Source: Cavenderia fasciculata (taxonomy: Eukaryota; Evosea; Eumycetozoa; Acytosteliales; Cavenderiaceae). From it: 64,000 nt of DNA. The translations under genes were made by a program, and so were the position numbers. The notes below the pieces were generated by a model. It searched no databases and was not told the DNA's origin. It saw nothing but the letters and a program-made list of their open reading frames with translations. Shown in pieces: positions 37,619-47,566 of this stretch (position 1 is its first letter; the number at the start of each line of letters is the position of its first letter). Location: assembly GCF_000203815.1 (NCBI RefSeq), contig NW_004457736.1, positions 62,001 to 126,000 on the forward strand, written 5' to 3'.

Positions 37619-39642
37619 CTATAATTGTTGAATGATTAAATCATTATTTACACCTGGTTGAGATTGTTGATTTAGGATTGGTGTAATTAATAAAGGTTTG
37701 GGAGAGAAATGAATATTTTTAACTTTTTCATATTGTTTGGTTAGATTTTCCAATTCCTAAAATTAAATAATTAAATAATTATAAATAAATATATCCTGGT
37801 CTTGTCTGTATATATTTATGACTTACATCAATAGTATTAACTTCAGATAATTGATTATAAAATTGATAAAATAAATTTGAATCTGATTGAATTGATTCAA
37901 TACTAGTTGAAATTCTATGATCAAAAGATTGAACCAATGATTCTAATCTGGATTCATAACCTTTGATTTTTTCTAGACGTGTATGATCATTGTCTTTGTC
38001 AGAGTTGTTTACGTTACTATTGTTGCTGTTTAAAAGGAGGGAAGGGGAAAATAATTCTTTGAGCCATTGGGCAGTGGTATTGATTCGTTCTTGAGCGGCC
38101 TCTTTGCTGAGCGATAAAATGTCAGATTGGTCGCCTACCAATCCACCATTATAAATATTTTGTTTGAGGAGTGGGACAAAGAGGTCGGGATGCTCTGATT
38201 GGACGTGACGCCACAACTGCGATCCATTGACACCGAGGACCTTGTCGCATCGTGGACACGAGTAGAATGCGGCCTGGTCGTCTTTACGCATAGTCATGCG
38301 GTGGAATGCAATTTGCTGGGCATAGTGTGCGGCCTCGTTGACGAGCTTCATTTGGAGTTGGGTCTGCACCTTGTGTGTTGAAGCGAGTTGTTGTGCTGTG
38401 TTGGCGCCGGCAGCTGGATGCATGGTGCCTGTTGGAACGGCTGGCATTGCGATATTCGATACTTGCTTGTGATGCATGTGTTGTTGTTGAAGGTGGTGAT
38501 GGAGGGGTGGGGGTGGTGCAAGGTGGTGTGGCTTGCCGCCAATCATGAGTGGAGACACGCCGAGCGAGAGCGGCTCGGTCACATTCGCATTGCCGCCCGC
38601 AGCAGCCGACGCCATCGTGGGTGTCGCTGTGGCGGGTGTGTTGCTCGTGCTAACGCTAAACCCTGGGAAGGTGGCCTGCGCCTGTGCAATCAACGACTGC
38701 AACTCGGCGTTGGGGTGTTCCTTTGTACGCGGACGTCTGCTCTCGTCCTTGATGTGGATCAAACACAGATCCTTTGACTCGACCATATACTTTAGACAAC
38801 ACCCTCTGCACCGATGGTTGGTGCACTCCTTGTTTGCCTTTTTCGTGCAGTCTTTGCACGTGTCACTCTCTTCATGGTGCTTGGGTGAAGGTGGCGGCGA
38901 CCCAGCGCTCTGGTGTCCGCTGCTGCTCGTCGTCTCCTTGGCCGACTTGGCCGACGCACGTTCTGTACGATCTGCAGTCTGTGGGGTAGATGGTGCGCCC
39001 ACGACTGACGCACCAACACCCATATTTGGTGCACCTGGATACGACATGGGTGGAGGTTGCGGAGTAGATACAGTGTGAACAAATTGACTCTGCATCTGAT
39101 GTTGTGACATTGGCGACGTCACTAGATAAGGTGGAGGAGGAGCAGCCGTCTGTGGCACAAACGACATGGGGTTGTATGGTTGTTGGAATTGCAAAGACAG
39201 TGGATTCATCATTGGTGCTTGTCCCACCACACCTTGCATCAACTCGTGTTGTTGATTCTGTAACTGTTGGAATTGGTGCAGTTGATCTGCTCCCATCTCC
39301 ATACCCTTGGGCATCTGTATCGATGTTGGTAATGGTGTATTACTATTTATAGAATGAATCAATGTTCTAACTTGTTTCTTCATCTCTGGTTTTGATCCTC
39401 CTGGAATTACATCTGAAAATGTAAATAATCATTGTTAGCTAGTGTATCTCTAATCTATATCTATCTATATATCTTTGTACAAACATACTGTGTGCTTTCA
39501 AGAGATCGCTCAATACCTCTTTAGTCAAATCTTTCAAATTATCGGGATTCAAGCTGTCAAGTGAAGGAAGGTCGTCTCTATCAGGTGTCAATGATGCAAT
39601 GAGCGCACTTTTGCCACGAGGTGGTGCGTATGGGTTGAACAT
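37619..39642 (-). CDS. Zinc finger protein with SHI/STY-like and C2H2-like motifs
   Basis: Exons 39642-39489, 39412-37827 and 37756-37619 encode 625 aa. The Gln/Pro/Met-rich N-terminal half is followed by a Cys cluster at about residues 237-271: C-x2-C-x7-C-x4-C-x2-CC, then C-x2-H (CKDCTKKANKEC, RCRGCC, CLIH). This is nearly the pattern of the plant SHI/STY/LRP1 zinc finger. A second finger at about 437-459 reads CPRCDKVLG then RHVQSEH (C-x2-C-x13-H-x4-H). A C-terminal coiled coil follows (SRLESLVQSFDHRI, then ELENLTKQYEKV). A nuclear regulatory role is inference. The stretch 38500-39100 is much richer in GC than its surroundings. Confidence 0.85.
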
Positions 39643-40256
39643 CTTTTATTGTATATATATCTATGTGTATCTATGTGTGTCTATGAATGTTGTTATATTA
39701 CTCTTCTCTATATTATATATATTGAATCTATGTACAAATGAAATATGATGATGATGATGATGACGACGACAATGAATGACAATGAATGATGATGATATTT
39801 CTTTTTTGTTTCGTTTGTATAAAGTATGAGGTTTGGTTGCTCTTCACTCTCACTCACTTTCCCTTTTGGTCGAAATTGGGAATGGTGCTGAATCGCATCT
39901 TTGGGTTTTTTCAACAACTAAAAATTATTTTTTGATTTTTTTCAAATTTGTTCTGGTGATATTAAGGAGGATTTTCTCTTGATGTTAAAGTATCATAAAC
40001 CTCATCCTACTCATTCACCAACCAAACCACAACCCAACATCATCATCATCATCGGAACGAGTATTATTATCGGTATATCTCGGTCTAGTTGTATTATTAT
40101 TATATTTATTACAACCCTCCCCCTTTAAGAAAGAAAGAAAGAGAGATTGAGAGAACAAAGTACTACTAACCCAACAAATAGAGTGTATTATATTATATCA
40201 AACAAACAAACAACAAACAAACAAACAAACACATAAATAAATAAATATATATCAAA
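39643..40256. promoter_or_regulatory. Divergent promoter between zinc finger and kinase genes
   Basis: The two starts face away from each other. Visible features are (GAT)n and (GAC)n at about 39745-39770, a C-rich run near 40118-40125, and (CAAA)n with (AAT)n just before the kinase start. I see no gene. Confidence 0.5.
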
Positions 40257-42510
40257 ATGGTAAGTTAGAGAGACAGCGAGACAGCAAAAGAGAGATAGAA
40301 AACTTATAAGTTTGTTTATTTTTTGTTGTAATGTTTAGATGTCAAGTTCAGGTCAAACAGAGCTGGGACAAGCAACATCGACAAAGGATATGGAAAAGGT
40401 GAAAAAGTTGTACAAGGACAAGAAGAAGTTTGCCAAGATGTTGACGACATTTGATCAACACGGACAGACACCAATGACCAACGCGTTAAAGAACAATCAA
40501 GAAGAGATGGTAGATTTTCTATTGCAAGCGTACAAAGAAACCAAGTCGGATATTAATTTGCAAGACAAGAATGGATACGCCATATTGCACACTGCAGTGG
40601 AGAGCGACGAACCTATCCTCACCAAAGTGCTCCAGTTTGAGGGCATCAATGTCGACATTCGTAACGAGGATGTGAATACACCACTGCACTACTTTTGCGG
40701 CAAGTTCAAGTCGCCCAATTGTCAAGACCCATTCCTCTTGTTCTTGGCCAAACACGTCAATGTCAATGTGCAAAACAGAAGCGGAGAGACACCGCTGCAC
40801 AAGGCTATCTTTAACAACTATGTACGTTTGATGATGGTCAATCTCTTGTTGTCGGCCGGTGCCAACGTCAATCTCTTGAACAACTTTCACGAGTCTCCTC
40901 TTCACTATGCCGTTCATCTTGGACGTGATGATCTTGTAAATACTCTTCTCAAGGCCGGTGCCGACCTCGATATTGTCGGGCGTGACAAAAAGACGCCCTA
41001 TGAATTGGCGTGCGAGTCGCACAAGGAAATCGCAAACCGTATGCTCCGTTACAAGGAGTTGTACGAGTGGCTCAAAGAGCAGGGTCTCCAAGACTACAAG
41101 GAATATTTTGTAAAGGAACAAATCTTTAAGGACCTCCTAGGTGATATCAATGAAAAGATCTTGGAAAAAATGGGTATCACGACTGCTGGTCAGAAAATTA
41201 GAATCTTAAAAGCTTGTGCTCCATTTAAAAGTAATAAGAGAAAGAAAAGAAAAAGAGAAAAAGATAAAGATGGAAATGGATAGTTATTAACTTTTTTTTA
41301 TTTATTATTTATTTATTTTGTTTAGGTGAGGTACCAATAGCAATTCAACCATCACCAACTATTAGTAGAAAAGATGTTTTGGATGAAGATGATTTACCAT
41401 CTCCACATACACCAGATATTGTTGGATTGAGAGATTCATTGATTGCCATGAAACATATTGGAGAAATTAATATTATCAATGACAACGAACTTGAATACAC
41501 TGAAAAGTTGGGTGCTGGAAGTTCAGGAAAGGTTTACAGAGGATTGTATAAAGGAAAAGAAGTTGCAATCAAAATATTAAAATCAATGTCTGAAGCTAAA
41601 GAAGTTGATGAATTTAAAAAGGAATTCCAAATTATGAGGTAAAAAGAAAAGAAAAGAATATAGAAAAGAATATAGACTGACTTTATATTTCCTTTTTATT
41701 TTATATAGTGCAATTAGATCAAAATATGTTGTAAACTTTTATGGAGCTGTATTGACACCAAGATTATGTATGGTTATGGAAAATTGTGGTCGAGGTAGTT
41801 TGTATCATGTAATGAATAACGAGAAATATGATATTGGATGGGATAGTACATTTAGATTTGCTATCGAGACTGCAAGAGGTATCGAGTGTCTACACAAATG
41901 GAATCCTCAAATCGTACACAGGGATTTGAAATCACTCAATCTTTTGGTCAACGATAAATGGGAGGTAAAGGTTTGCGATTTTGGTCTCAGTCGTTTCAAC
42001 ACTGGTAGTAATATGGAAACTTTAACAAAAATGCGTGGAACTTTTGCTTATTGTGCTCCAGAAGTAAGAATAGAAAAAAAACAAAAAGAAGAAATATTTA
42101 TTTATTTATTATTTAATTTTTGTTTGTTTTAGGTATACTTTGGTGAACAATTTTCAGTCAAATCAGATGTTTATTCAATTGGAATGATTCTTTGGGAATT
42201 GGTAACAAGATGTATAAACTGTCGTTATGAACGTCCATTCTCTGAATTCAAGAACCTTCAACACGATTTCCAAATCATCATTCAAACCGCCAAGAGAGGT
42301 CTCCGTCCAACCATCCCACCTGCCTGTCCAGCCAACTTTGCAGCACTCATTAATAATTGCTGGGATGCCAAGTTTGAAAATCGTCCCACCTGTACCGACA
42401 TTGTCTCGGCTCTCCAAACATTGGAAACTGAATACAAATCAAATAAGGATCTCTGGGAAAAGGCTATAAAACCATTGCCCATAAAACCAAATGGTGATGA
42501 TGACGATTAA
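40257..42510 (+). CDS. Ankyrin-SAM-tyrosine-kinase-like protein kinase
   Basis: The first coding exon is only ATG (40257-40259); then 40339-41230, 41326-41638, 41709-42063 and 42133-42510 follow, giving 646 aa. ATG at 40339 could also start it. Five or so ankyrin repeats come first (GQTPMTNALKNN, NTPLHYFCGK, GETPLHKAIFNN, HESPLHYAVHLGRDDLVNTL). A SAM domain is next (YEWLKEQGLQDYKEYFVKEQ), then a TKL kinase: Gly loop LGAGSSGKVYRG, AIKILK, HRDLKSLNLLV, DFGLS and GTFAYCAPEVY. All catalytic residues are present. The combination matches dictyostelid Ank-SAM kinases of unknown pathway. Confidence 0.92.
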
Positions 42511-42805
42511 TCGAAATGAAATTAAAAACATAACAACCCAAAACAACCCAACCAATCATCCAATCATCCATCCACCATTTATATTTTATTTTACAACCAA
42601 CCAAAAAAGGAATAATTAGAATTACCAATCCAAACAAATATTTAATTAAACAACTGTTTGGATTTGTTTTCACAGATCACTTTTGTAAAAAAAGAAAATC
42701 AATCAAAAAAGTAATAATAATAATAATAAAAAATTGTATCAATTTAAATCACCTTTTGATTGAAATAAATATATTTTATTTATTTATTTATTTATTTATA
42801 ATTAT

Positions 42806-44017
42806 TTATACTACTACTTGATTTAAAGCATTGGTAAGATCTTGGATTAAATCTTGAACATTTTCACAACCAACAGAGAATCTTAGAAGACCATCGGCAA
42901 TTCCACCACGTTCTCTTTCTTCTTTGGGTACCATGATATGAGTCATGGTAGATGCTTGTTCAATCAATGATTCAACACCACCAAGTGATACGGCAAGTGT
43001 AATCAACTGAACACTTTCAATTACCTTTCTACCAGCTTCGGCACCACCTTTGACTGTAAATGCAATGATACCACCAAATCCACCTTGCATTTGTTTCTTT
43101 GCCAATTCATGTTGTGGATGTGATTCCAAGCCTGGATAATGAACGGTTTCAATCTTTGGATGTTTCTCTAGGAATCTTGCAATAGTCAATGCATTCTCAT
43201 TGTGACGAGGCATACGAAGGTGAAGTGTCTTTATACCTCTTTGTAAAAGGTATCCTGTAAATGGTGATGGAGTACCACCCAACAAACGAACGTAATGAGA
43301 GATGTGTTTGTAATGGTCCGCTGAGGCACAAGTAATGGTTCCAGCTACTAGATCAGTGTGACCTGAATAGTACTTGGTGGCAGAATGCAACACAATGTCG
43401 ATACCATAAGTAATAGGCTTTTGATTGTATACACTGCCAAAGGTAGAATCGACCATGGTTGGGATACCATGTTGCTTTCCAAGTGCTGCAAGTGCTGCAA
43501 TGTCGGTGAGGATGAGTGTTGGGTTGGCAGGTGTCTCACCATACAATAATTTGGTGTTGTCTTTGATTTTGGATGCGTAGTTGTTAATGTCTCGGGGATC
43601 GACGATATCGACCGAGATACCCATCTTTGGCAAGAGGTCTGTAATAAACTCATAGGTGCCACCATAGATATTGACCGAGAAGACAGCGTGGTCGCCAGTC
43701 TTGAGTAGAGCCAGAATCGACGATGTGATGGCTGCCATACCCGATGATGTGAGGATGGTTGCATAGCCACCTTCGAGTTGGGTGATCATTCTCTCGGGTA
43801 TCTCATTGGTAGGGTTGCCCCATCTAGTGTACAACCATTCTGAACGGCCATCAGTAGGCTTGTCTTGAGCACACAACACTGCTCCATGGTCTGCAGAGTC
43901 TACATAGTATGTGCTACTAGTGTAGATGGGTGGTGCCACTGAATTAACAGGACCTTTAATGTTATAATGCATTGCACATTTACTGTCAAAGTCATATGTC
44001 TCTTTGTTATCCATCAT
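42806..44017 (-). CDS. PLP-dependent cystathionine/methionine gamma-lyase family enzyme
   Basis: A single exon encodes 403 aa. PLP-site residues are visible: Tyr63/Arg65 (LYTRWGNPT), the run SSGMAAI, Asp190 (MVDSTFGS) and the Schiff-base Lys215 (HSATKYYSGHTD). The ESPxNP-like motif is ETPANP. IYGGT at about 118 has Gly at the position where methionine gamma-lyases carry a reactive Cys, so cystathionine gamma-lyase or synthase chemistry is as likely. It cleaves or forms thioether bonds in sulphur amino acid metabolism. The second Met of the ATGATG start cannot be excluded. Confidence 0.92.
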   Translation of the reverse strand: MMDNKETYDFDSKCAMHYNIKGPVNSVAPPIYTSSTYYVDSADHGAVLCAQDKPTDGRSEWLYTRWGNPTNEIPERMITQLEGGYATILTSSGMAAITSSILALLKTGDHAVFSVNIYGGTYEFITDLLPKMGISVDIVDPRDINNYASKIKDNTKLLYGETPANPTLILTDIAALAALGKQHGIPTMVDSTFGSVYNQKPITYGIDIVLHSATKYYSGHTDLVAGTITCASADHYKHISHYVRLLGGTPSPFTGYLLQRGIKTLHLRMPRHNENALTIARFLEKHPKIETVHYPGLESHPQHELAKKQMQGGFGGIIAFTVKGGAEAGRKVIESVQLITLAVSLGGVESLIEQASTMTHIMVPKEERERGGIADGLLRFSVGCENVQDLIQDLTNALNQVVV

Positions 44018-44059
44018 TTATACGTGTGTGTATATACTTTCTTTTCACAATAATCATTT

Positions 44060-44720
44060 CATCAATCTTCTCCTTAAGGGTCGACATGAATCCTTAATTT
44101 CATTTAAATTAAAAGAAGATTCTTCTGTTCTTTTTGTACATGCAAAATTTGGACACAACACTCGTAGCAAGGTCACAACATTTGCAGCCAAGACTATTGT
44201 CAACAAATTAAAATCTAAAAAATATTCCGTTGTTTATATTAATGAATACAACACTTCCAAAGTAAGTTTCTTAATTTCATTTATTTAAATATTTAATTAA
44301 ATTTATTAATTCTCTTTAAACTTTTTAGCAACATTTTGATTGTTTTTTCCACCAAGAGGAGCAAAACTTGATCCATTCTGACCTCAACGAACCATGAGGA
44401 TCCTTTGGATGATTTTCATCTCGTGAAATGCCAATCGTCTTCAACAAAAAAGTTCGACTATCGACACGGACAGAACAGATACAGTCCAGCTATCAGAAAA
44501 TCAAGTAAGGCCCTGCACAACAAGCACAGAATGACTGTGCCATGGAAACGTGTTTTGTGCACTGGTTGCGGAAAAAGCTTCAACCGGGATGTGAATGCAG
44601 CACGTAATATGCTGCTACTTGGTATTTTTAAAGTTTGGAAAAATGGTCACCGTCCGTTAAGATATTCAAAATAATTGCCAGGGCAAAAACCTAGGCATCA
44701 ACACAATTTGGGCCCCAAAG
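44060..44720 (+). mobile_element. Decayed Fanzor/TnpB-like nuclease fragment
   Basis: Only the C-terminal part of a Fanzor-type protein remains. Segment one (about 44077-44252) has FGHNTRSKVTTFAA and VVYINEYNTSK, where the Glu fits the RuvC-II acid of the family. Segment two (about 44405-44674) has VLCTGCGKSFNRDVNAARN, which is the second CxxC of the zinc ribbon plus the RuvC-III Asp (44588-44590). The join between them is not open and the expected first CxxC is not seen, so the copy is broken. The N-terminal two thirds are absent. Fanzors are eukaryotic TnpB relatives carried by transposons, RNA-guided nucleases where intact. GC-rich inverted repeats follow the stop. Confidence 0.8.
44675..44719 (+). 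repeat. Short GC-rich inverted repeats after the Fanzor stop
   Basis: Directly after the last codon lie ttgccagggcaa (44675-44686, 5-bp stem, 2-nt centre), cctagg (44690-44695) and tttgggccccaaa (44707-44719, 6-bp stem). They are packed into 45 bases of otherwise AT-rich DNA. This is the position where TnpB/Fanzor guide RNA scaffolds lie. The link is inference. Confidence 0.5.
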
Positions 44721-45101
44721 TATGTCTATTTATATTTATTTATTTCATATTTTGGATCATACTGACAGACTCTTTTTTTTCCTCATTTCAAAATAAAGGC
44801 TCAAATTTAAGAGGGGACCTTACCTGCGGCCCCTGACCCCTGATCGACTGCAAACAACAATAAACTAGATATAACTATTGTTTTGATTATTTATATACTT
44901 CTTCAATGAGCAGTAATACAACAACACCACCTTAAGATTCACAAGGAAGTTCTCAGCAGGTTCCTCAAAGCAGCGTCCAAAACGGTCAAATCTACAACAA
45001 TTTTTTTGTACCTCTCATCACGGGTTGTCATGATTTAAAAAAGTATTCATTTTATATCGAAAAAAAAAATTTTACAAAAAGGTCATTTAATATCATTAAA
45101 T
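44720..45101. other. Spacer with possible second coding fossil
   Basis: The sequence from 44720 to the TPR-SET start includes a GC-rich stretch at 44814-44850 (GGGGACC, GCGGCCCCTGACCCCTG). A fossil-like frame starts at the ATG at 44906: it codes SSNTTTPP, meets a stop, and continues DSQGSSQQVPQ to about 45045. It may be the left end of another element; I cannot assign it. Confidence 0.4.
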
Positions 45102-47288
45102 ATGAGCAGCGAAGAAAATAAGAATAAGATCAAATCAAAAGATATAGACAGATCAAGTTTGATCAAGAAACATAATGGGAAACAAGGAATAAGTGCTTAT
45201 AAAGATTATATTGTAGCAAAGGGTGCATCAACAGCCGATGCATCTGAATTGGAACCAATTGGTATCACAGACTTGTCAGTAGATACTGTCAACACTGGTA
45301 GAGTGTTGGTAGTTAAAACAATTGCTGATGCATACGTTATATCAGGTAATGGTACCATTCAACTATTGGTCAGTGATCAAACTACAGAGTCAGGAACAGC
45401 AGCAGACAACAACAACAACAACAATAACCATGCAATAATTGTAACGATTAGAAACTTTAGATTACCAGGAAAGGTAATAAATGAAACATCATTGCTATTT
45501 CCACGCGGTGTTGTACTTGCCATCAAAGAACCAATTGTCGTTACAATCTCTGACAATGTGTTTGTTCATATCACTCATTCCAATAACTTTGACTTTATCG
45601 AAGATGTCAACTACTGTCATCTTGTCAATGCCGAGTGGAAGGAATCGCTCGCTGCCAGATTACCAAAAGATATCGAAGGATGGCGTCTACGAGGAAATGA
45701 TTTCTACACGCAAAGATATTATGATCGTGCTCTCTCTTGTTATGACCTTGGTCTTGCTGGGTTTGACAAGGATCATTCGATCTTGCAACTCAACAAATTG
45801 GCTGCATTGTTGGCACTCCAACGATACTATGAATGTATTCCACTTGGCTTTTTGCTCTTGAAAAAGCTGCCTCAAGAGATCAAGATCTATGCAAGAATGG
45901 GTAAAGCATACTATGCGCTTGGTCTCTACGAGCAAGCGAGTGATAGCTACAAAAAACTATTAAAAATATCACCAAAGTACGAAGAGGCGGTCCTATACAC
46001 CAAGAAATGCAAGGAAAGAATAGAAGAAAGAGACAATGGTAAATACGATCTCGAAAAGATTCGTAAACAAGTCAAATCAGAAGTAGGTCATATGGGCAAG
46101 GAACACGAGCAATTTGCAGACTGCAGTGAATACCTTGGACCGCTGGAAATTATTCTAACCGAGACGATGGGTCGTGGTCTCGCCGTAACAAAAGATGTAC
46201 CATTTGGAACGCTGCTAATGGTATCAAGAGGTATTGGAAGCTCGGATCGTAGTGACCCGGATCTTAACAATATGATGGAGGCGATTAAACAAGCCACCAA
46301 ACACAATCCTCTTCTCAAAGCACAAGTTTCTCATCTTTATTCTGGGGGTGATCAATTGACAACGCCGGCCACGATAAGCGACTTTAACCAACTCGACGGT
46401 CCCGCCGCCAACAAACCCATTGAACAGGCGCGTATTGAAGGCATCCTTGCACACAATATGATTTTGGATCGTGATTATCAGTCGGCGACGGTATCGCCGT
46501 TGGCCTCGCTCATCAACCACAGTTGTCTTGGTAACGCCACGCGGTTCCGTATTGGTGATATGATGTTTACGTATGCCACCACCAATATCAGAGCCAACCA
46601 AGAGGTGTTTGTCAGCATCAACAACCTAATGTTGCCATCTTACAAGCTCAGAATGGAGCATATATCCAGACTTGGTGTGACAAACTGTCGCTGTATGCTG
46701 TGCCAATCCGATCTCCACGAACCCAACCACATCCGAGAAGCTCGACACCAACTCGACCAAGTCTTTAGAAGCCAATTCCAACATCGACAGGGCAGACTCG
46801 GCTCGAGCGATATACCTCTCCTCAAAACCCATATCAAAGCTGTCAAGACTCTCAACCCAGACTTTAAGGAGCGTCTTGCCTTTGATTTGTTTTCTCCACT
46901 CGGTTGCCTTGCCTCGATCAGCGAGGACAAAGATGCTTTAAAGGTGGTTTCGGAAATCCTTCATGCCTCTGGTATCAACCTCGACCTATTCGATGCCGAG
47001 AACAGACGACCATCGCCATCAACTACACCGATCAAATTTACGATACCGTGTCCTCGTGTACCATTCTACTATGAAAATACCACCGCGCTTTTAAATATGG
47101 CGTTTCTCACTCTTACTATAAACCCACTGCAAGTCATGATGGCGCGTTGTCTACTTGCACTATTTCGTCAATGTTCAACCATCTTTGAAGGTTTAACTTT
47201 TAAAGAACAAGATATTGAATACCTTAAAAAAGGTGCTTCTAAAACATTATTAACTTTTCATGATACTGTTGAATTAATCAATAAATAA
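45102..47288 (+). CDS. TPR-SET domain protein, copy 1
   Basis: A single exon encodes 728 aa. A beta-rich N-terminal region is followed by TPR-like helices at about residues 185-310 (WRLRGNDFYTQ, ARMGKAYYALGLYEQASDSYKKLL). A SMYD-like SET domain spans about 345-540. SET features are ETMGRGLAV, ASLINHSCLGN (Asn471-Cys474) and a post-SET Cys pair in CRCMLC. The usual catalytic Tyr position reads Ile506 (ANQEVFVSINN), unlike copy 2, so methyltransferase activity is doubtful. Its paralogue follows head to tail, 278 bp away. Confidence 0.88.
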   Translation: MSSEENKNKIKSKDIDRSSLIKKHNGKQGISAYKDYIVAKGASTADASELEPIGITDLSVDTVNTGRVLVVKTIADAYVISGNGTIQLLVSDQTTESGTAADNNNNNNNHAIIVTIRNFRLPGKVINETSLLFPRGVVLAIKEPIVVTISDNVFVHITHSNNFDFIEDVNYCHLVNAEWKESLAARLPKDIEGWRLRGNDFYTQRYYDRALSCYDLGLAGFDKDHSILQLNKLAALLALQRYYECIPLGFLLLKKLPQEIKIYARMGKAYYALGLYEQASDSYKKLLKISPKYEEAVLYTKKCKERIEERDNGKYDLEKIRKQVKSEVGHMGKEHEQFADCSEYLGPLEIILTETMGRGLAVTKDVPFGTLLMVSRGIGSSDRSDPDLNNMMEAIKQATKHNPLLKAQVSHLYSGGDQLTTPATISDFNQLDGPAANKPIEQARIEGILAHNMILDRDYQSATVSPLASLINHSCLGNATRFRIGDMMFTYATTNIRANQEVFVSINNLMLPSYKLRMEHISRLGVTNCRCMLCQSDLHEPNHIREARHQLDQVFRSQFQHRQGRLGSSDIPLLKTHIKAVKTLNPDFKERLAFDLFSPLGCLASISEDKDALKVVSEILHASGINLDLFDAENRRPSPSTTPIKFTIPCPRVPFYYENTTALLNMAFLTLTINPLQVMMARCLLALFRQCSTIFEGLTFKEQDIEYLKKGASKTLLTFHDTVELINK

Positions 47289-47566
47289 ATAAATAAATAA
47301 ATAAACAAACAAACAAACAAATCATTAAATTAAATAATATATTAGCATACATATAAATAATGAAACTGTAGAAGCTAAATAAATCACCAGTAGTTAATTA
47401 ATAATTTAATTTGGTAGTACAAAAAAAAACCATGTTCACCAAAGATTCGTTTCATTTCATTCATCTATGTACATATCTTATATATATTTATATTTATATA
47501 TCTTATATATATTTATATTTATATATATATATATATATATATAGAACGACACTACAAGATAGAGAA
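47289..47566. promoter_or_regulatory. Spacer between TPR-SET paralogues
   Basis: AT-rich spacer with (AAAT)n, (CAAA)n and an imperfect tandem repeat of TATATTTATATTTATATATCT around 47470-47540, then a (TA)n tract. I see no gene. Confidence 0.5.

Noticed and set aside
47411-47566. 52-codon N-terminal extension of TPR-SET copy 2
   Set aside because: It is TA-repeat sequence coding Ile/Tyr runs; copy 1 begins at the equivalent of 47567.
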